NCBI GenBank assembly: GCA_046757725.1
Contig: JBHHYU010000074.1
Coordinates: 1 to 15,285 of the forward strand
Direction: 5' to 3'
Source: JBHHYU01 sp046757725
GTDB taxonomy: Bacteria; Desulfobacterota; Binatia; UBA9968
Length of the DNA stretch: 15,285 nucleotides
The position numbers and the translations under genes are program-made. The first letter of the stretch is position 1. Each line of letters begins with the position of its first letter. Below the pieces are notes generated by a model. It searched no databases. It was given only the letters and a program-made list of their open reading frames with translations, and was not told the DNA's origin. Shown here one piece after another: positions 1 to 7,840 of this stretch.

Positions 1-89
1 CCCCCGTCAGTTAAGACTCCATCGACGTCAAGCAGGAGAAGTTTGATCTTTTTTGCCTTTTTTCGGGTTTCAACAGAGATGCTTTTCAT
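1..89 (-). CDS. kdsC: 3-deoxy-D-manno-octulosonate 8-phosphate phosphatase (5' part only)
   Basis: HAD-superfamily phosphatase that removes the phosphate from Kdo-8-phosphate, the third step of Kdo synthesis in the cytoplasm. Only the first 29 codons are in the window; the gene continues past the left edge. After a basic N-terminus (MKSISVETRKKAKK) comes LLLLDVDGVLTDG at about residues 17-29. This is HAD motif I, with the nucleophile and acid/base aspartates (DxD) and the VLTDG sequence typical of KdsC. The ATG at 87-89 is chosen because it gives the usual short lead into motif I; an AGGTGG lies about 11 bases upstream. The gene follows kdsD after 105 bases and is the last visible member of the kds operon. 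The identification rests on the motif plus the context, as the C-terminal specificity region is not visible. Confidence 0.85.
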   Translation of the reverse strand, partial: MKSISVETRKKAKKIKLLLLDVDGVLTDG

Positions 90-194
90 GAGCGAGCAGA
101 CCACCTAAGGAGGAAACTCTGCCGGGGAACTGCGGTGGCATGTGAGTGATTAACACGGGGTCCATCAAACCGTATGATGTGTTTCATCTTGATC

Positions 195-1175
195 TTACAC
201 AATACCTGCCTTCAAGAGATCATGAAGGTGAACGATTCCCTTGGGCTTCCCCCCGTCAGGATCCAAAATAAAGAGCGAGGTAATCGAGTACTGCTCCATC
301 ACCGAAACGGCTCGGGCCGCAAGGGCATCGACAGGTATGGTTTTGGGGTTACAGGTCATAATATCCCTCGCCTTCAGGTGGAAGAAGTTATCTCCATGGC
401 TCTCCAGTCCTCTCCTGAGGTCTCCGTCGGTGATGACTCCCGTCAGCTTTGCTTGGGAATTTATCACTCCGGCTACTCCAAACCTTTTAGAAGTGATCTC
501 CAGAAGGGTTTCCTTCATCGGCGTATCCTCTGGCACAAGCGGTAGATCTACGTCTTGATGCATCAGATCCTCGACCCTAAGAAGAAGCTTGCGTCCCAAA
601 ATACCGCCTGGATGTCGCAGGGCAAAATCGTCCTCCCGAAATCCTTTTTTCTGCAACAGGACAACCGCCAGGGCATCCCCCATAGCGAGGGCCGCTGTGG
701 TACTCGCCGTAGGCGATAAACCTAAAGGGCAAGCTTCTTCCTTGACCGCCACATTCAAGATAACGTCGCCGGCACGCGATAGGGCTGACTGGAGACTGCC
801 GGTCATCACAATGAGTTTGAGTCCCGAGCGCTTAATGGCAGGGAGGAGCTTCAGTATTTCGTCGGTTTCGCCGCTATTGGAGACCGCCAGAACAACATCT
901 CCTTTCATTATCATACCCATGTCCCCATGCACTCCGTCGCCCGCATGCAGGAAAAGGGCTGGTGTCCCCGTGCTGGAAAGAGTAGCAGCGATCTTGCGGC
1001 AGATAAGACCCGATTTTCCGAGACCGGTTACCACGACCTTTCCCTTGCAGTCTAAGAGTAGATCTACGGCGTGAACAAAGCTTTCGTCGAGACGGTCGAC
1101 GAGGGAAACGATGCCTCGCGCTTCTAACTCCAGGACATCCCTGGCCTGCTTGAGAATTCGAGTATGGTCCGTCAT
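195..1175 (-). CDS. kdsD: D-arabinose 5-phosphate isomerase (SIS + CBS domains)
   Basis: Interconverts D-ribulose 5-phosphate and D-arabinose 5-phosphate, the sugar-phosphate substrate of KdsA; cytoplasmic. The 326 residues match the usual KpsF/KdsD/GutQ length. An N-terminal SIS domain occupies about residues 40-180, with VVVTGLGKSGLICRKIAATL at 47-66, LFLHAGDGVHGDMGMI at 74-89 and the serine-rich phosphate loop AVSNSGETDE near 97-106. The conserved FALRHPGGILG lies at 184-194. Two CBS repeats follow from about 200 to the end (MHQDVDLPLV and a second MTCNPKTIPV). The ATG overlaps the kdsA stop by four bases (ATGA), which implies translational coupling. KpsF of capsule loci has the same fold, but position inside a kdsB-pyrG-kdsA run favours the lipopolysaccharide enzyme. 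Confidence 0.95.
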   Translation of the reverse strand: MTDHTRILKQARDVLELEARGIVSLVDRLDESFVHAVDLLLDCKGKVVVTGLGKSGLICRKIAATLSSTGTPALFLHAGDGVHGDMGMIMKGDVVLAVSNSGETDEILKLLPAIKRSGLKLIVMTGSLQSALSRAGDVILNVAVKEEACPLGLSPTASTTAALAMGDALAVVLLQKKGFREDDFALRHPGGILGRKLLLRVEDLMHQDVDLPLVPEDTPMKETLLEITSKRFGVAGVINSQAKLTGVITDGDLRRGLESHGDNFFHLKARDIMTCNPKTIPVDALAARAVSVMEQYSITSLFILDPDGGKPKGIVHLHDLLKAGIV

Positions 1176-2005
1176 CGCTTGTTCTTCTTTACGATCTCAT
1201 CAATCTCTTTAACCGTTCTGAGTAACACCTCCACCGCATCTAGGGGGAGCGAATTGGGGCCGTCACTCCAAGCTTGGTCCGGATTCTCGTGGACCTCCAT
1301 GAAGAGCGCATCAATCCCTACGGCCACTCCAGCCCTGGCCAAAGAGGAGATAAACCGTCGTTCACCCCCCGAGGCCTTTCCGAGTCCCCCTGGAAGTTGA
1401 AGGCTGTGGGTGGCATCAAAAACCACGGGGTGGCCGAACTCCCGCATCACAGCCAGCGAACGCATATCGGAAACCAGATTGTTGTATCCAAAACAGGATC
1501 CTCGTTCAGTCACCATGACCTGCTCATTACCAGTAGAAATGATTTTCTCTAACACGTTCCCCATATCCCACGGCGCCAAGAATTGTCCTTTCTTGACATT
1601 AACAGCTTTGCCTGACTTAGCCACGGCGATGACAAAGTCGGTCTGCCGGCAAAGAAAGGCAGGAATCTGAAGCACATCCGCAATGTCTTTTACCCGATCT
1701 ACCTGCTCTTTTTCGTGAACATCGGTTAGTATGGGAACGCCGATCTCCCTTTTTACCTCTGCCAGGATCCTAAGTCCCTTTTCGATTCCGGGGCCACGGT
1801 TGGAATCGAGGGAAGTTCGATTTGCCTTGTCATAGGAGGATTTATAGATGAATGGGATATCGATCCGGTCAGTCAGTTGCTTGAGAAAAGAGGCGTGCCG
1901 AAGGGCGGACTCTCTGCCTTCGATCACGCAAGGACCCGCGATTAAGACAAGCGGTCTTCCCGCTCCTATTTCACAGTCTCTCACTTTTATGCTTGTGGGA
2001 TTCAC
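1172..2005 (-). CDS. kdsA: 3-deoxy-D-manno-octulosonate 8-phosphate synthase, metal-dependent type
   Basis: Condenses phosphoenolpyruvate with D-arabinose 5-phosphate to Kdo-8-phosphate. The 277 residues form a single DAHP/KDO-8-P synthase TIM barrel. Visible signatures: LIAGPCVIEGRES at 21-33, YKSSYDKANRTS and RGPGIEKGL for substrate binding, TDVHE, IPAFLCRQTDF, VKKGQFLAPWDM and TERGSCFGYNNLV. The cysteine in AGPC (C26) is the metal-binding residue of the metal-dependent class (Aquifex type). Enzymes like that of E. coli have asparagine there, so this one is predicted to need a divalent metal. The start is GTG, 25 bases after the pyrG stop, without a strong Shine-Dalgarno. The 3' end overlaps kdsD by four bases. 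Third gene of the kds operon. Confidence 0.96.
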   Translation of the reverse strand: MNPTSIKVRDCEIGAGRPLVLIAGPCVIEGRESALRHASFLKQLTDRIDIPFIYKSSYDKANRTSLDSNRGPGIEKGLRILAEVKREIGVPILTDVHEKEQVDRVKDIADVLQIPAFLCRQTDFVIAVAKSGKAVNVKKGQFLAPWDMGNVLEKIISTGNEQVMVTERGSCFGYNNLVSDMRSLAVMREFGHPVVFDATHSLQLPGGLGKASGGERRFISSLARAGVAVGIDALFMEVHENPDQAWSDGPNSLPLDAVEVLLRTVKEIDEIVKKNKR

Positions 2006-2030
2006 TGTGCTTTGTCCGGTGAGTTAGGAG

Positions 2031-3677
2031 TCAAGTCCGTGCCACCTTGATTCTAGGGATTTCCTGAATTGCGAGGCGATTTTGCAATACCGCTTTAATA
2101 AAGCTTTTGAAGAGTGGATGGCAATCCATGGGGCGAGATTTGAACTCGGGATGAAACTGACAACCGAGGAACCAAGGGTGATCTTTAAGCTCAACAATCT
2201 CTACAAGTCTCCCATCTGGGGAAAGACCGCTCAGGAGCATACCGTGGGCGGTAAAGGGCTCGCGATAGGCATTGTTGAATTCATAGCGATGACGATGGCG
2301 TTCTGAGATCCTCTTTCTACCATAAAGTTTTAATGCCAACGAGTTTTCCTGCAGGACGCAAGGATAAGCTCCAAGCCTCATGGTGCCACCTTTCTTCTCA
2401 ATCCCTTTCTGTGTCTCCATGAGATCAATCACAGGATGACGACTCTTCTCGTCAAATTCGCTCGAGCCTGCCCCCGTAAGGCCACAGACGTTGCGACCAA
2501 ACTCGATGACTGCCATCTGCATCCCCAGGCAGATTCCAAAAAAAGGGATACGATTTTCACGGGCGTAACGCACCGCCTCGATCTTTCCCTCGCTCCCCCG
2601 ATCCCCGAATCCTCCTGGAACTAATATACCGTTCGCCTGATTCAAGATCTCTTTGATTCCGAGATCTTCGATCTTTTCTGCCTCAATGCAATCCAACTCA
2701 ACTCTTGCCTCGTTGGCGATGCCCCCGTGCGCCAAAGCCTCTATCAAGCTCTTGTAGGATTCCTTCAGGCTCATATATTTCCCCACGACGGCAATCCGAA
2801 CCGTCTCCTTGGGGTTTTTGTGAACCCGGACAATCTTCTGCCATTTTCTGAGATTTGGCGCGCCCGTCCACATATGAAGCTTCTCGACAATTCTTTCGTC
2901 CAGCCCCTCCTGATGGAAGACCAGAGGAACCTCATAGATACACTCCACATCTTTTGCAGTGATCACCGAATTTTCCTCAACGTTGCAAAAATGGGCGATT
3001 TTCGATTTCAATTTTTTGCCTAGGAGGCGATCTGTTCGGCAAAGAAGAATATCCGGCTGAATCCCCACACCCGTGAGTTCCTTCACGCTGTGCTGAGTGG
3101 GCTTGGTTTTCAACTCGCCTCCGGCTGAGAGATACGGTACCAGTGTGAGATGGACATAGAGAACATTCTCGTTTCCGGAGTCCCAGCCGAACTGTCGTAC
3201 GGCCTCCAGGAAGGGAAGGCTTTCAATATCTCCGACAGTTCCGCCTATCTCGCAGATTGCGATATCGTAGCCTTCTGCAGCACTACGAATCCGCCGCTTG
3301 ATTTCGTCCGTGATGTGGGGAATAACCTGGACAGTCCGTCCCAGATAGTCTCCGTGCCGCTCCTTGGCAATGACGGTTTCGTAGACCTGCCCGGTAGTGC
3401 AGTTATTTTTTCGACCCATCGGTGTGGAAACATAGCGTTCGTAGTGTCCCAAATCGAGATCGGTTTCCGCCCCGTCATCCGTGACAAAAACCTCTCCATG
3501 CTGAAATGGGCTCATGGTCCCCGGGTCGACATTGAGGTAGGGGTCCATCTTGAGCAAAGTAACTTTCAACCCACGGTTTTCCATGAGCGCACCCATAGAA
3601 GCGGAGGCCAGGCCTTTGCCCAAGGAGGATACCACCCCGCCGGTCACAAAAATGAATTTCGTTTTCACACTAGCCAT
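2031..3677 (-). CDS. pyrG: CTP synthase (glutamine-hydrolysing)
   Basis: Makes CTP from UTP, ATP and glutamine; CTP is the co-substrate of KdsB encoded just upstream. The N-terminal synthetase domain shows KFIFVTGGVVSSLGKGLASAS (P-loop) followed by KMDPYLNVDPGTMSPFQHGE, CEIGGTVGDIES and GGELKTKPTQHSVKEL. The C-terminal class I glutamine amidotransferase domain has GICLGMQ, with the nucleophilic cysteine at about residue 383, and the histidine/glutamate pair in CQFHPEF. Length from the chosen ATG is 548 residues, normal for PyrG. An upstream in-frame ATG at 3704 would add nine residues and overlap kdsB by 26 bases. The ATG at 3675-3677 begins one base after the kdsB stop and places the TGG loop at the usual distance from the N-terminus, so it is preferred. 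Confidence 0.97.
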   Translation of the reverse strand: MASVKTKFIFVTGGVVSSLGKGLASASMGALMENRGLKVTLLKMDPYLNVDPGTMSPFQHGEVFVTDDGAETDLDLGHYERYVSTPMGRKNNCTTGQVYETVIAKERHGDYLGRTVQVIPHITDEIKRRIRSAAEGYDIAICEIGGTVGDIESLPFLEAVRQFGWDSGNENVLYVHLTLVPYLSAGGELKTKPTQHSVKELTGVGIQPDILLCRTDRLLGKKLKSKIAHFCNVEENSVITAKDVECIYEVPLVFHQEGLDERIVEKLHMWTGAPNLRKWQKIVRVHKNPKETVRIAVVGKYMSLKESYKSLIEALAHGGIANEARVELDCIEAEKIEDLGIKEILNQANGILVPGGFGDRGSEGKIEAVRYARENRIPFFGICLGMQMAVIEFGRNVCGLTGAGSSEFDEKSRHPVIDLMETQKGIEKKGGTMRLGAYPCVLQENSLALKLYGRKRISERHRHRYEFNNAYREPFTAHGMLLSGLSPDGRLVEIVELKDHPWFLGCQFHPEFKSRPMDCHPLFKSFIKAVLQNRLAIQEIPRIKVART

Positions 3678-3678
3678 G

Positions 3679-4464
3679 TTACCGCTTGCATTCCTTAGTT
3701 TCATTCCAGTAATCCTCTGCCTTTTGCATATCCTCAGGGGTGTCTACCTCTACTGAGGGTTCGTCGACTTCCGCGACTCGAATACGGTAGCCGTGGGCCA
3801 AGGCCCGAAGCTGCTCTAAGCTCTCCATACGCTCCAGGGATGTGGGTCGAAGATCGGAGAACTTCGATAGAAAATCGCGCCGATAGACATAAACACCGAC
3901 GTGGCGGTATCCAAAAATTCTGCCTTCAGGAAGAGGAGCCGTACGGCCTGGGGCATGAGGGGACCCGAAATGCCTTCGGAGATGAGGAATCGGTGCTCGA
4001 GAAAAATAGAGGGCAAAACCGTTAACGTCGGTGACAACTTTGACTACGTTAGGATTGACCCATTCTTCTTCCTGGGTGATGGGTGTCTTCGCTGTTCCCA
4101 GGAAAATGGAGCGATCCCGGCGAAGCAGTCTTAGGGTTCGTGTAATCGTTTGCGGATGGACGAACGGTAGATCGCCTTGGACGTTGACCACCCATTCAGC
4201 CTTTATTTTTTTTGCCACCTCCGCCAGTCGGTCGGTGCCACTGCGATGACGCTTAGAGGTAAGCATAGCTTCCCCGCCAAAATTTCTTACCACCTGTAGG
4301 ATCCGACGGTCATCCGTAGCAACAAGCACTTTATCCAAACCATGGACCTTATGGGTGTTTTCATAAACATGCTGGATCATAGGCTTGCCGCCGATGTTTG
4401 CTAAGGGCTTTCCCGGAAAGCGGGTGGAACCATAGCGGACCGGAATGATTGCCACGACGGTCAT
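3679..4464 (-). CDS. kdsB: 3-deoxy-manno-octulosonate cytidylyltransferase (CMP-Kdo synthetase)
   Basis: Activates Kdo with CTP to CMP-Kdo, the donor for lipid A-core assembly. The protein opens with VVAIIPVRYGSTRFPGKPLA, the nucleotide-binding signature of this family, followed by GGKPMIQHVYE, VLVATDDRRI, the SKRHRSGTDRLAE loop, WVVNVQGDLPFV and VDVDTPED-like metal-site residues near the C-terminus (VEVDTPEDMQKAE). From the ATG at 4462-4464 it is 261 residues, close to the family norm. A further in-frame start at 4491 adds nine residues with no family counterpart. An AGGG lies about nine bases before the preferred ATG. First gene of the operon, about 105 nt downstream of the predicted transcription start; pyrG starts one base after its stop. 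Confidence 0.96.
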   Translation of the reverse strand: MTVVAIIPVRYGSTRFPGKPLANIGGKPMIQHVYENTHKVHGLDKVLVATDDRRILQVVRNFGGEAMLTSKRHRSGTDRLAEVAKKIKAEWVVNVQGDLPFVHPQTITRTLRLLRRDRSIFLGTAKTPITQEEEWVNPNVVKVVTDVNGFALYFSRAPIPHLRRHFGSPHAPGRTAPLPEGRIFGYRHVGVYVYRRDFLSKFSDLRPTSLERMESLEQLRALAHGYRIRVAEVDEPSVEVDTPEDMQKAEDYWNETKECKR

Positions 4465-4503
4465 AAAGTTAGACCCTAGGTTCCGAACCAAAGACTGAAG
4501 GGC

Positions 4504-4569
4504 CGGTACTCAGGGTCCTGAGGCAGAAAATAAAAAACCGCGACGGTCCTTGCGGAAAGCACATCACGG
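4504..4569 (-). promoter_or_regulatory. Structured leader of the kds operon, attenuator-like
   Basis: From the predicted start (about 4569) the minus-strand leader contains AAGGACCG-TCG-CGGTTTTT (4551 to 4533): a short hairpin whose 3' arm runs into TTTTTT, resembling a weak intrinsic terminator. About ten bases later is a 6-bp inverted repeat, CTCAGG-AC-CCTGAG on the minus strand (4522 to 4509). Only four pairs of the first stem are strong, so termination efficiency would be low. A role in attenuation is an inference from position alone. Confidence 0.35.
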
Positions 4570-4575
4570 ACTTGA

Positions 4576-4604
4576 ACTATACCCTGAGGACCGAATGGTG
4601 TCAA
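4576..4604 (-). promoter_or_regulatory. Sigma-70 promoter of the kdsB-pyrG-kdsA-kdsD-kdsC operon
   Basis: On the minus strand a perfect -35 TTGACA (4604-4599) is followed after exactly 17 bases by TATAGT (4581-4576), a 5/6 match to the -10 box. It points at kdsB, whose ATG is 112 bases further on. The spacer holds GGTCCTCAGGGT, which is nearly the inverted complement of 4505-4516 in the leader (11 of 12), so a repressor binding both sites is conceivable. It is the best promoter in the window. Confidence 0.8.
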
Positions 4605-4919
4605 TCAGATTCGAATTTCAGGTGTAGGGCAACGGTATAGCCTCGGGTCAGAAAGGTACTTTCGTGTAGGGTGGAAATGGATCAACATTTTTAAGGGTAT
4701 CGCAAAAAGGGTCCCTCAGGGAGTCCCGTAACACGACGAATGGGAGGCGCGTCGAGGGTAAACGATGGGGGAGTAAAAATGGATCGGCTAGGGTTTCTTT
4801 TGTACGATCTATGTTCAAAATTCCTGTATCGAATGCTCCTGCCCAAATTTGCAGGAAAGGGATCCGTCAGTTTATACCGGCCATGGGACTGTCGGACAAG
4901 GCGGGAAAAGAATGCTTGC
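4605..4919. other. Non-coding stretch between the kds operon and the zinc-ribbon gene
   Basis: About 315 bases with no convincing gene. A possible ATG at 4779 has a GGGGGAG five bases upstream and an open frame to 4961. Its translation is rich in Leu, Lys, Cys and Arg, without domain character, and it runs through the promoter proposed at 4920-4948, so it is not called. No tRNA-like or terminator-like structure was found. A short CCCTCAGGGAG (near 4713) recalls the repeats in the kds leader. Confidence 0.4.
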
Positions 4920-4948
4920 TTGATTTCACCCCTGATGTCCTATAAAAT
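4920..4948 (+). promoter_or_regulatory. Possible sigma-70 promoter for the zinc-ribbon gene
   Basis: TTGATT (4920-4925), a 17-base gap and TAAAAT (4943-4948), within the AT-rich run CCTATAAAATTC. The predicted start would be near 4955, about 50 bases before the ATG at 5005. The match is moderate. Confidence 0.4.
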
Positions 4949-5004
4949 TCTTTTCTGTTAGATCCATGGTGTTTTTTTCCGACGAGCCGAAAGGAGGAGT
5001 GGAG

Positions 5005-5187
5005 ATGGAGCTGCCGAAATGCCAGAAATGCAACAATGGTCTTCTCATTCCGTTATCGGATTATGGCCAAGATGGAGCTTCTGTGACTTTTAAGGCTTGG
5101 GCATGTACCAACCCGGAGTGTGGATTTTCACTCAGGGTCGATAAGGGGGAGATAAGCTACGGGAAAAAGATCGAGCCGAAACGTTAA
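5005..5187 (+). CDS. Small zinc-ribbon protein, function unknown
   Basis: A 60-residue protein with two cysteine pairs: CQKC near residues 6-9 and CTNPEC near 33-38 (Cx2C ... Cx4C), separated by about 23 residues. This is the layout of a single zinc ribbon. The rest is short beta-strand-like sequence (GLLIPLSDYG, VTFKAWACTN, GFSLRVDKGE), with no membrane segment or signal peptide. The start at 5005 is chosen over an in-frame ATG at 4966 because AAAGGAGG (4990-4997) lies seven bases upstream. I cannot assign a function: such ribbons occur in nucleic-acid-binding proteins and as stand-alone small proteins of unknown role. It stands alone with its own likely promoter, divergent from the kds operon. 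Confidence 0.7.
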   Translation: MELPKCQKCNNGLLIPLSDYGQDGASVTFKAWACTNPECGFSLRVDKGEISYGKKIEPKR

Positions 5188-5335
5188 TGACAGGTCAGCC
5201 ACACTGAAAATCGAAGGGGGAGAGGTCTCGATCCTCGATATCTGTTCGCAACCATTGGTATTTCGATACGAGTTCGGTTCATTTACTTTGTCATAGGGGC
5301 AAGAGACCTGTCCAACCGCAGTCTTACCTGGAAAA

Positions 5336-6283
5336 GTGTTAACGTCCGGACGGGAGGATATCAGCGCTTTGGATGTGTTAAAAGTGACAGGTTATCACCG
5401 GCGTCCACCTTACCTGGTAGCTGAAAAACTTGGCCTCTTTGCCAAGGAAGGGTTGAGGATGGAATTTCATAAGGCGACCTATGCCCCAGATCATAATCAG
5501 GGGATGGCCGAGGGGCGCTGGGATTTTACTTTAAGCAGCGCCGATACCATGATTGCTCGCGCCACAACGGACGGGGTCGACTACCGACTCTTCATGCAAG
5601 CCGAGGAGGGGTTGAATGCTTGCTTGATAGGGAGGCCAGAAGTGACTTCCATAGAAGACCTGCGCGGCAAGCTCTTGGCTGGGGATCCGGGGGATTCCAA
5701 CCTAGATCTGATTCGAAAAAAAATCCTGCACCAACACGGAATTGAAGACAACGAATACCGAGTCGAAATTATCGGTGCCTCACCCAAACGGTTTGAAGCA
5801 TTTACAGAAGGACGCGTGATAGCCGCTATGCTAACCCCTCCTAGCAGTGATAAGGCCCTAGCCGCCGGTGGAAAAATCCTTGCTCGGGCAGCAGATTACG
5901 TGCCAAACTGGCCTTTAACCTGTGGCTGGAGCCGACGGGCTTGGCTAGAGGGGCATCGTGACACTGTCGTGGGCTTTATCCGTGCTTGGTCTGCGGCTAC
6001 GGATTGGATCTCAGATCCGGCCAATCGCAACGAGACCCTGAAACTCGTCCTCGAAGAACTCGGTTTGACCCTTGCTGCAGCGCAACACGCTATTGGCCGG
6101 ATCATTCCTAAGGCTCAGATCAATCCAGTCTCCATCCGCCGTGTCCTAGAACTCCGGATAGAAATGGGTGTTTATCAACCTTCTTTCGCTCCCGCGGAGC
6201 ATTTTTACGATACCAGTTATTGGTGTGAAGCAACAGGTTTACCTTCTCCTGAGCCGGCTGGGATGCCGGTGCTCTCAACTTGA
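5336..6283 (+). CDS. NMT1/THI5-like substrate-binding protein, no signal peptide visible
   Basis: Resembles periplasmic binding proteins of the NMT1/THI5 (SsuA/TauA, thiamine-precursor) superfamily. It starts with LKVTGYHRRPPYLVAEKLGLFAKEGL near residues 15-40, then a MAEGRWDFTLSSADTMI ligand-loop region and TSIEDLRGKLLAGDPGDSN, typical of lobe 1 passing into lobe 2. A C-terminal helical part follows (DTVVGFIRAWSAATDWISDP). The 315 residues cover a complete fold. The GTG at 5336 is the most upstream start possible, since a stop lies in frame at 5294. A TTG at 5369 with GGGAGG 11 bases before it is an alternative. Either way there is no hydrophobic leader or lipobox, which is odd for an ABC binding protein. 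No permease or ATPase gene is adjacent. It converges on the eutA-like gene with 35 bases between stops. Confidence 0.72.
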   Translation: MLTSGREDISALDVLKVTGYHRRPPYLVAEKLGLFAKEGLRMEFHKATYAPDHNQGMAEGRWDFTLSSADTMIARATTDGVDYRLFMQAEEGLNACLIGRPEVTSIEDLRGKLLAGDPGDSNLDLIRKKILHQHGIEDNEYRVEIIGASPKRFEAFTEGRVIAAMLTPPSSDKALAAGGKILARAADYVPNWPLTCGWSRRAWLEGHRDTVVGFIRAWSAATDWISDPANRNETLKLVLEELGLTLAAAQHAIGRIIPKAQINPVSIRRVLELRIEMGVYQPSFAPAEHFYDTSYWCEATGLPSPEPAGMPVLST

Positions 6284-6318
6284 GTAGCTGAGGGGTGAAG
6301 GAACCAGAAAGAAAGGGA

Positions 6319-7809
6319 TTAACTACTAACCTGGCGTGCCGAAGCGGGGAAGATAAGCGACTTGATAACGACCGGCACGCAACCGGATGATGGGATGAGA
6401 GCGCCGATGTCGGTGTAGTCAAACTCCTGCAGAACAATACCGTCGATTGAAATGATCGGAGTATCGAGCCGCATCTCCTCCTTAAAATGGAGTCCCAATA
6501 CGCCTCCGATGTCACCGTCACTTACGAGAATGAGTGGATGCGCCTTGGCCAGAACCTTCTCAAGACCTTCCACAACTCCCGTACAAAAAGCCTGCAACCG
6601 AGCGAAGGTTGCGGAACCGTCCCAGTGAAACGCAATGGCCACAGGCTGCTTGGCCTCCATTAGGTCAAGCCGCCTCAGAGCATTCCAAACCGCGTCCCGT
6701 ACGGCGTTCTCGTTGATCTTCTCATCTTGGATTGGAAACTCAGGTGTGACGACCGGAATATTGCGGACGGGCAAAACGGATTGCGGCTCAACGAAAATGG
6801 TGCTGCCACTGACCTGAATCGTGTATTGTGAAGCACCGATGACCGTTGCTCGGATTCCCGCTGTGGGTTCCATGACCGGGATGCCTAGTTGTTGAACCCG
6901 CTGTGAAATTTCGTCTGCCAACAAGGATCCCAGGTCGCCGAAGTTTCCGGCCGTATGGCCATAGATGAATTCGGAGACTCCGCCGGAAAAAATGATGGAA
7001 GCCACTTTGCCACGGTACGATAGGGGCGGCAGGCGTAACAGGGCATGAGTTTCGGGAGATAACCTGCCTAGGCTGACTACCTCCATCAAGCGGTCGGCCA
7101 TAGTGGAAGCTAGGCATCGTATCCCGGCATGGTCAATCCTCTGTCCAAGCTTCAATTCGATGCCTGCAGCTATGGCATGACGGTGCGCCGCTTCCTCGAT
7201 TCGGGTAACCACCCCGTCGTCACTGAGTGTCACGAGACGGGCCCCGACATCTAGGGTCGTTACCTCCCGTACCTTGCCCCTTGAGCAGATCGCAATCTTG
7301 CTCGTGCCTCCGCCTACATCAATATTCAAGATGGGTCCTGCTAAATCGGCGGACCGTGCCGCAGCACCAGAACCATGGGCAGCCATCGTAGATTCCAGGC
7401 TGTCTCCAGCACTGACCGCTACGAAACGGCCCGCCTCCTTTGCGAACAGTTCTCCAATAGCCCGAGCATTCCGCCGGCGCACGGCGATCCCAGTTAGGAT
7501 CAGTGCGCCGGTGTCCACATCTGCTCGGCTCAACTCCGCTATCTCGTATTGGCGGTTAATGAAGGTTTCCAGAGCGCTCGCGTCAATAGTCTCCAGATCC
7601 ACATAAGGAGTAAGTAGGATCTCAGACTCGCTCAAGACAGTACGCCGCACGACGGTATAGCGTGTGTTCTCTTGTTTAAGCTCGAGGCGGGAAAACACGA
7701 GATGAGAAGTAGAGGAGCCGATATCGACCCCGACGCTGGTGAGTTTAATCTCGTCTTCTTCGACAATATGACGGTTCGCTCCGGTGAAACCGAGTTGTTG
7801 TGAGGGCAT
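6319..7809 (-). CDS. eutA: EutA-like ethanolamine ammonia-lyase reactivating factor (ASKHA ATPase)
   Basis: In known systems EutA re-activates adenosylcobalamin-dependent ethanolamine ammonia-lyase by exchanging damaged cofactor at the expense of ATP. The 496-residue protein has the actin/Hsp70-type nucleotide fold: phosphate-1 loop SVGVDIGSSTSHLVF at about 25-39, phosphate-2 loop LNIDVGGGTSKIAI at 161-174, and an adenosine motif ASIIFSGGVSEFIYG at 270-284. ATVIGASQYTIQVSG near 321-335 is also characteristic of EutA. The open frame extends to 7995, but that would overlap the cupin gene by 155 bases. The ATG at 7807-7809, 31 bases after the cupin stop and behind an AAGAAGAG, fits the family N-terminus better. 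No eutB or eutC is in the window, so the client enzyme is unknown and may not be ethanolamine ammonia-lyase. Confidence 0.85.
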   Translation of the reverse strand: MPSQQLGFTGANRHIVEEDEIKLTSVGVDIGSSTSHLVFSRLELKQENTRYTVVRRTVLSESEILLTPYVDLETIDASALETFINRQYEIAELSRADVDTGALILTGIAVRRRNARAIGELFAKEAGRFVAVSAGDSLESTMAAHGSGAAARSADLAGPILNIDVGGGTSKIAICSRGKVREVTTLDVGARLVTLSDDGVVTRIEEAAHRHAIAAGIELKLGQRIDHAGIRCLASTMADRLMEVVSLGRLSPETHALLRLPPLSYRGKVASIIFSGGVSEFIYGHTAGNFGDLGSLLADEISQRVQQLGIPVMEPTAGIRATVIGASQYTIQVSGSTIFVEPQSVLPVRNIPVVTPEFPIQDEKINENAVRDAVWNALRRLDLMEAKQPVAIAFHWDGSATFARLQAFCTGVVEGLEKVLAKAHPLILVSDGDIGGVLGLHFKEEMRLDTPIISIDGIVLQEFDYTDIGALIPSSGCVPVVIKSLIFPASARQVSS

Positions 7810-7840
7810 CCGAATGACTCTTCTTAGTGAAAAACCTCGC

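Noticed and set aside
4740..4961. 73-residue plus-strand ORF (or 60 residues from ATG 4779)
   Set aside because: A Shine-Dalgarno-like GGGGGAG is present at 4767-4773, but the translation has no domain-like pattern and it covers the probable promoter of the next gene.
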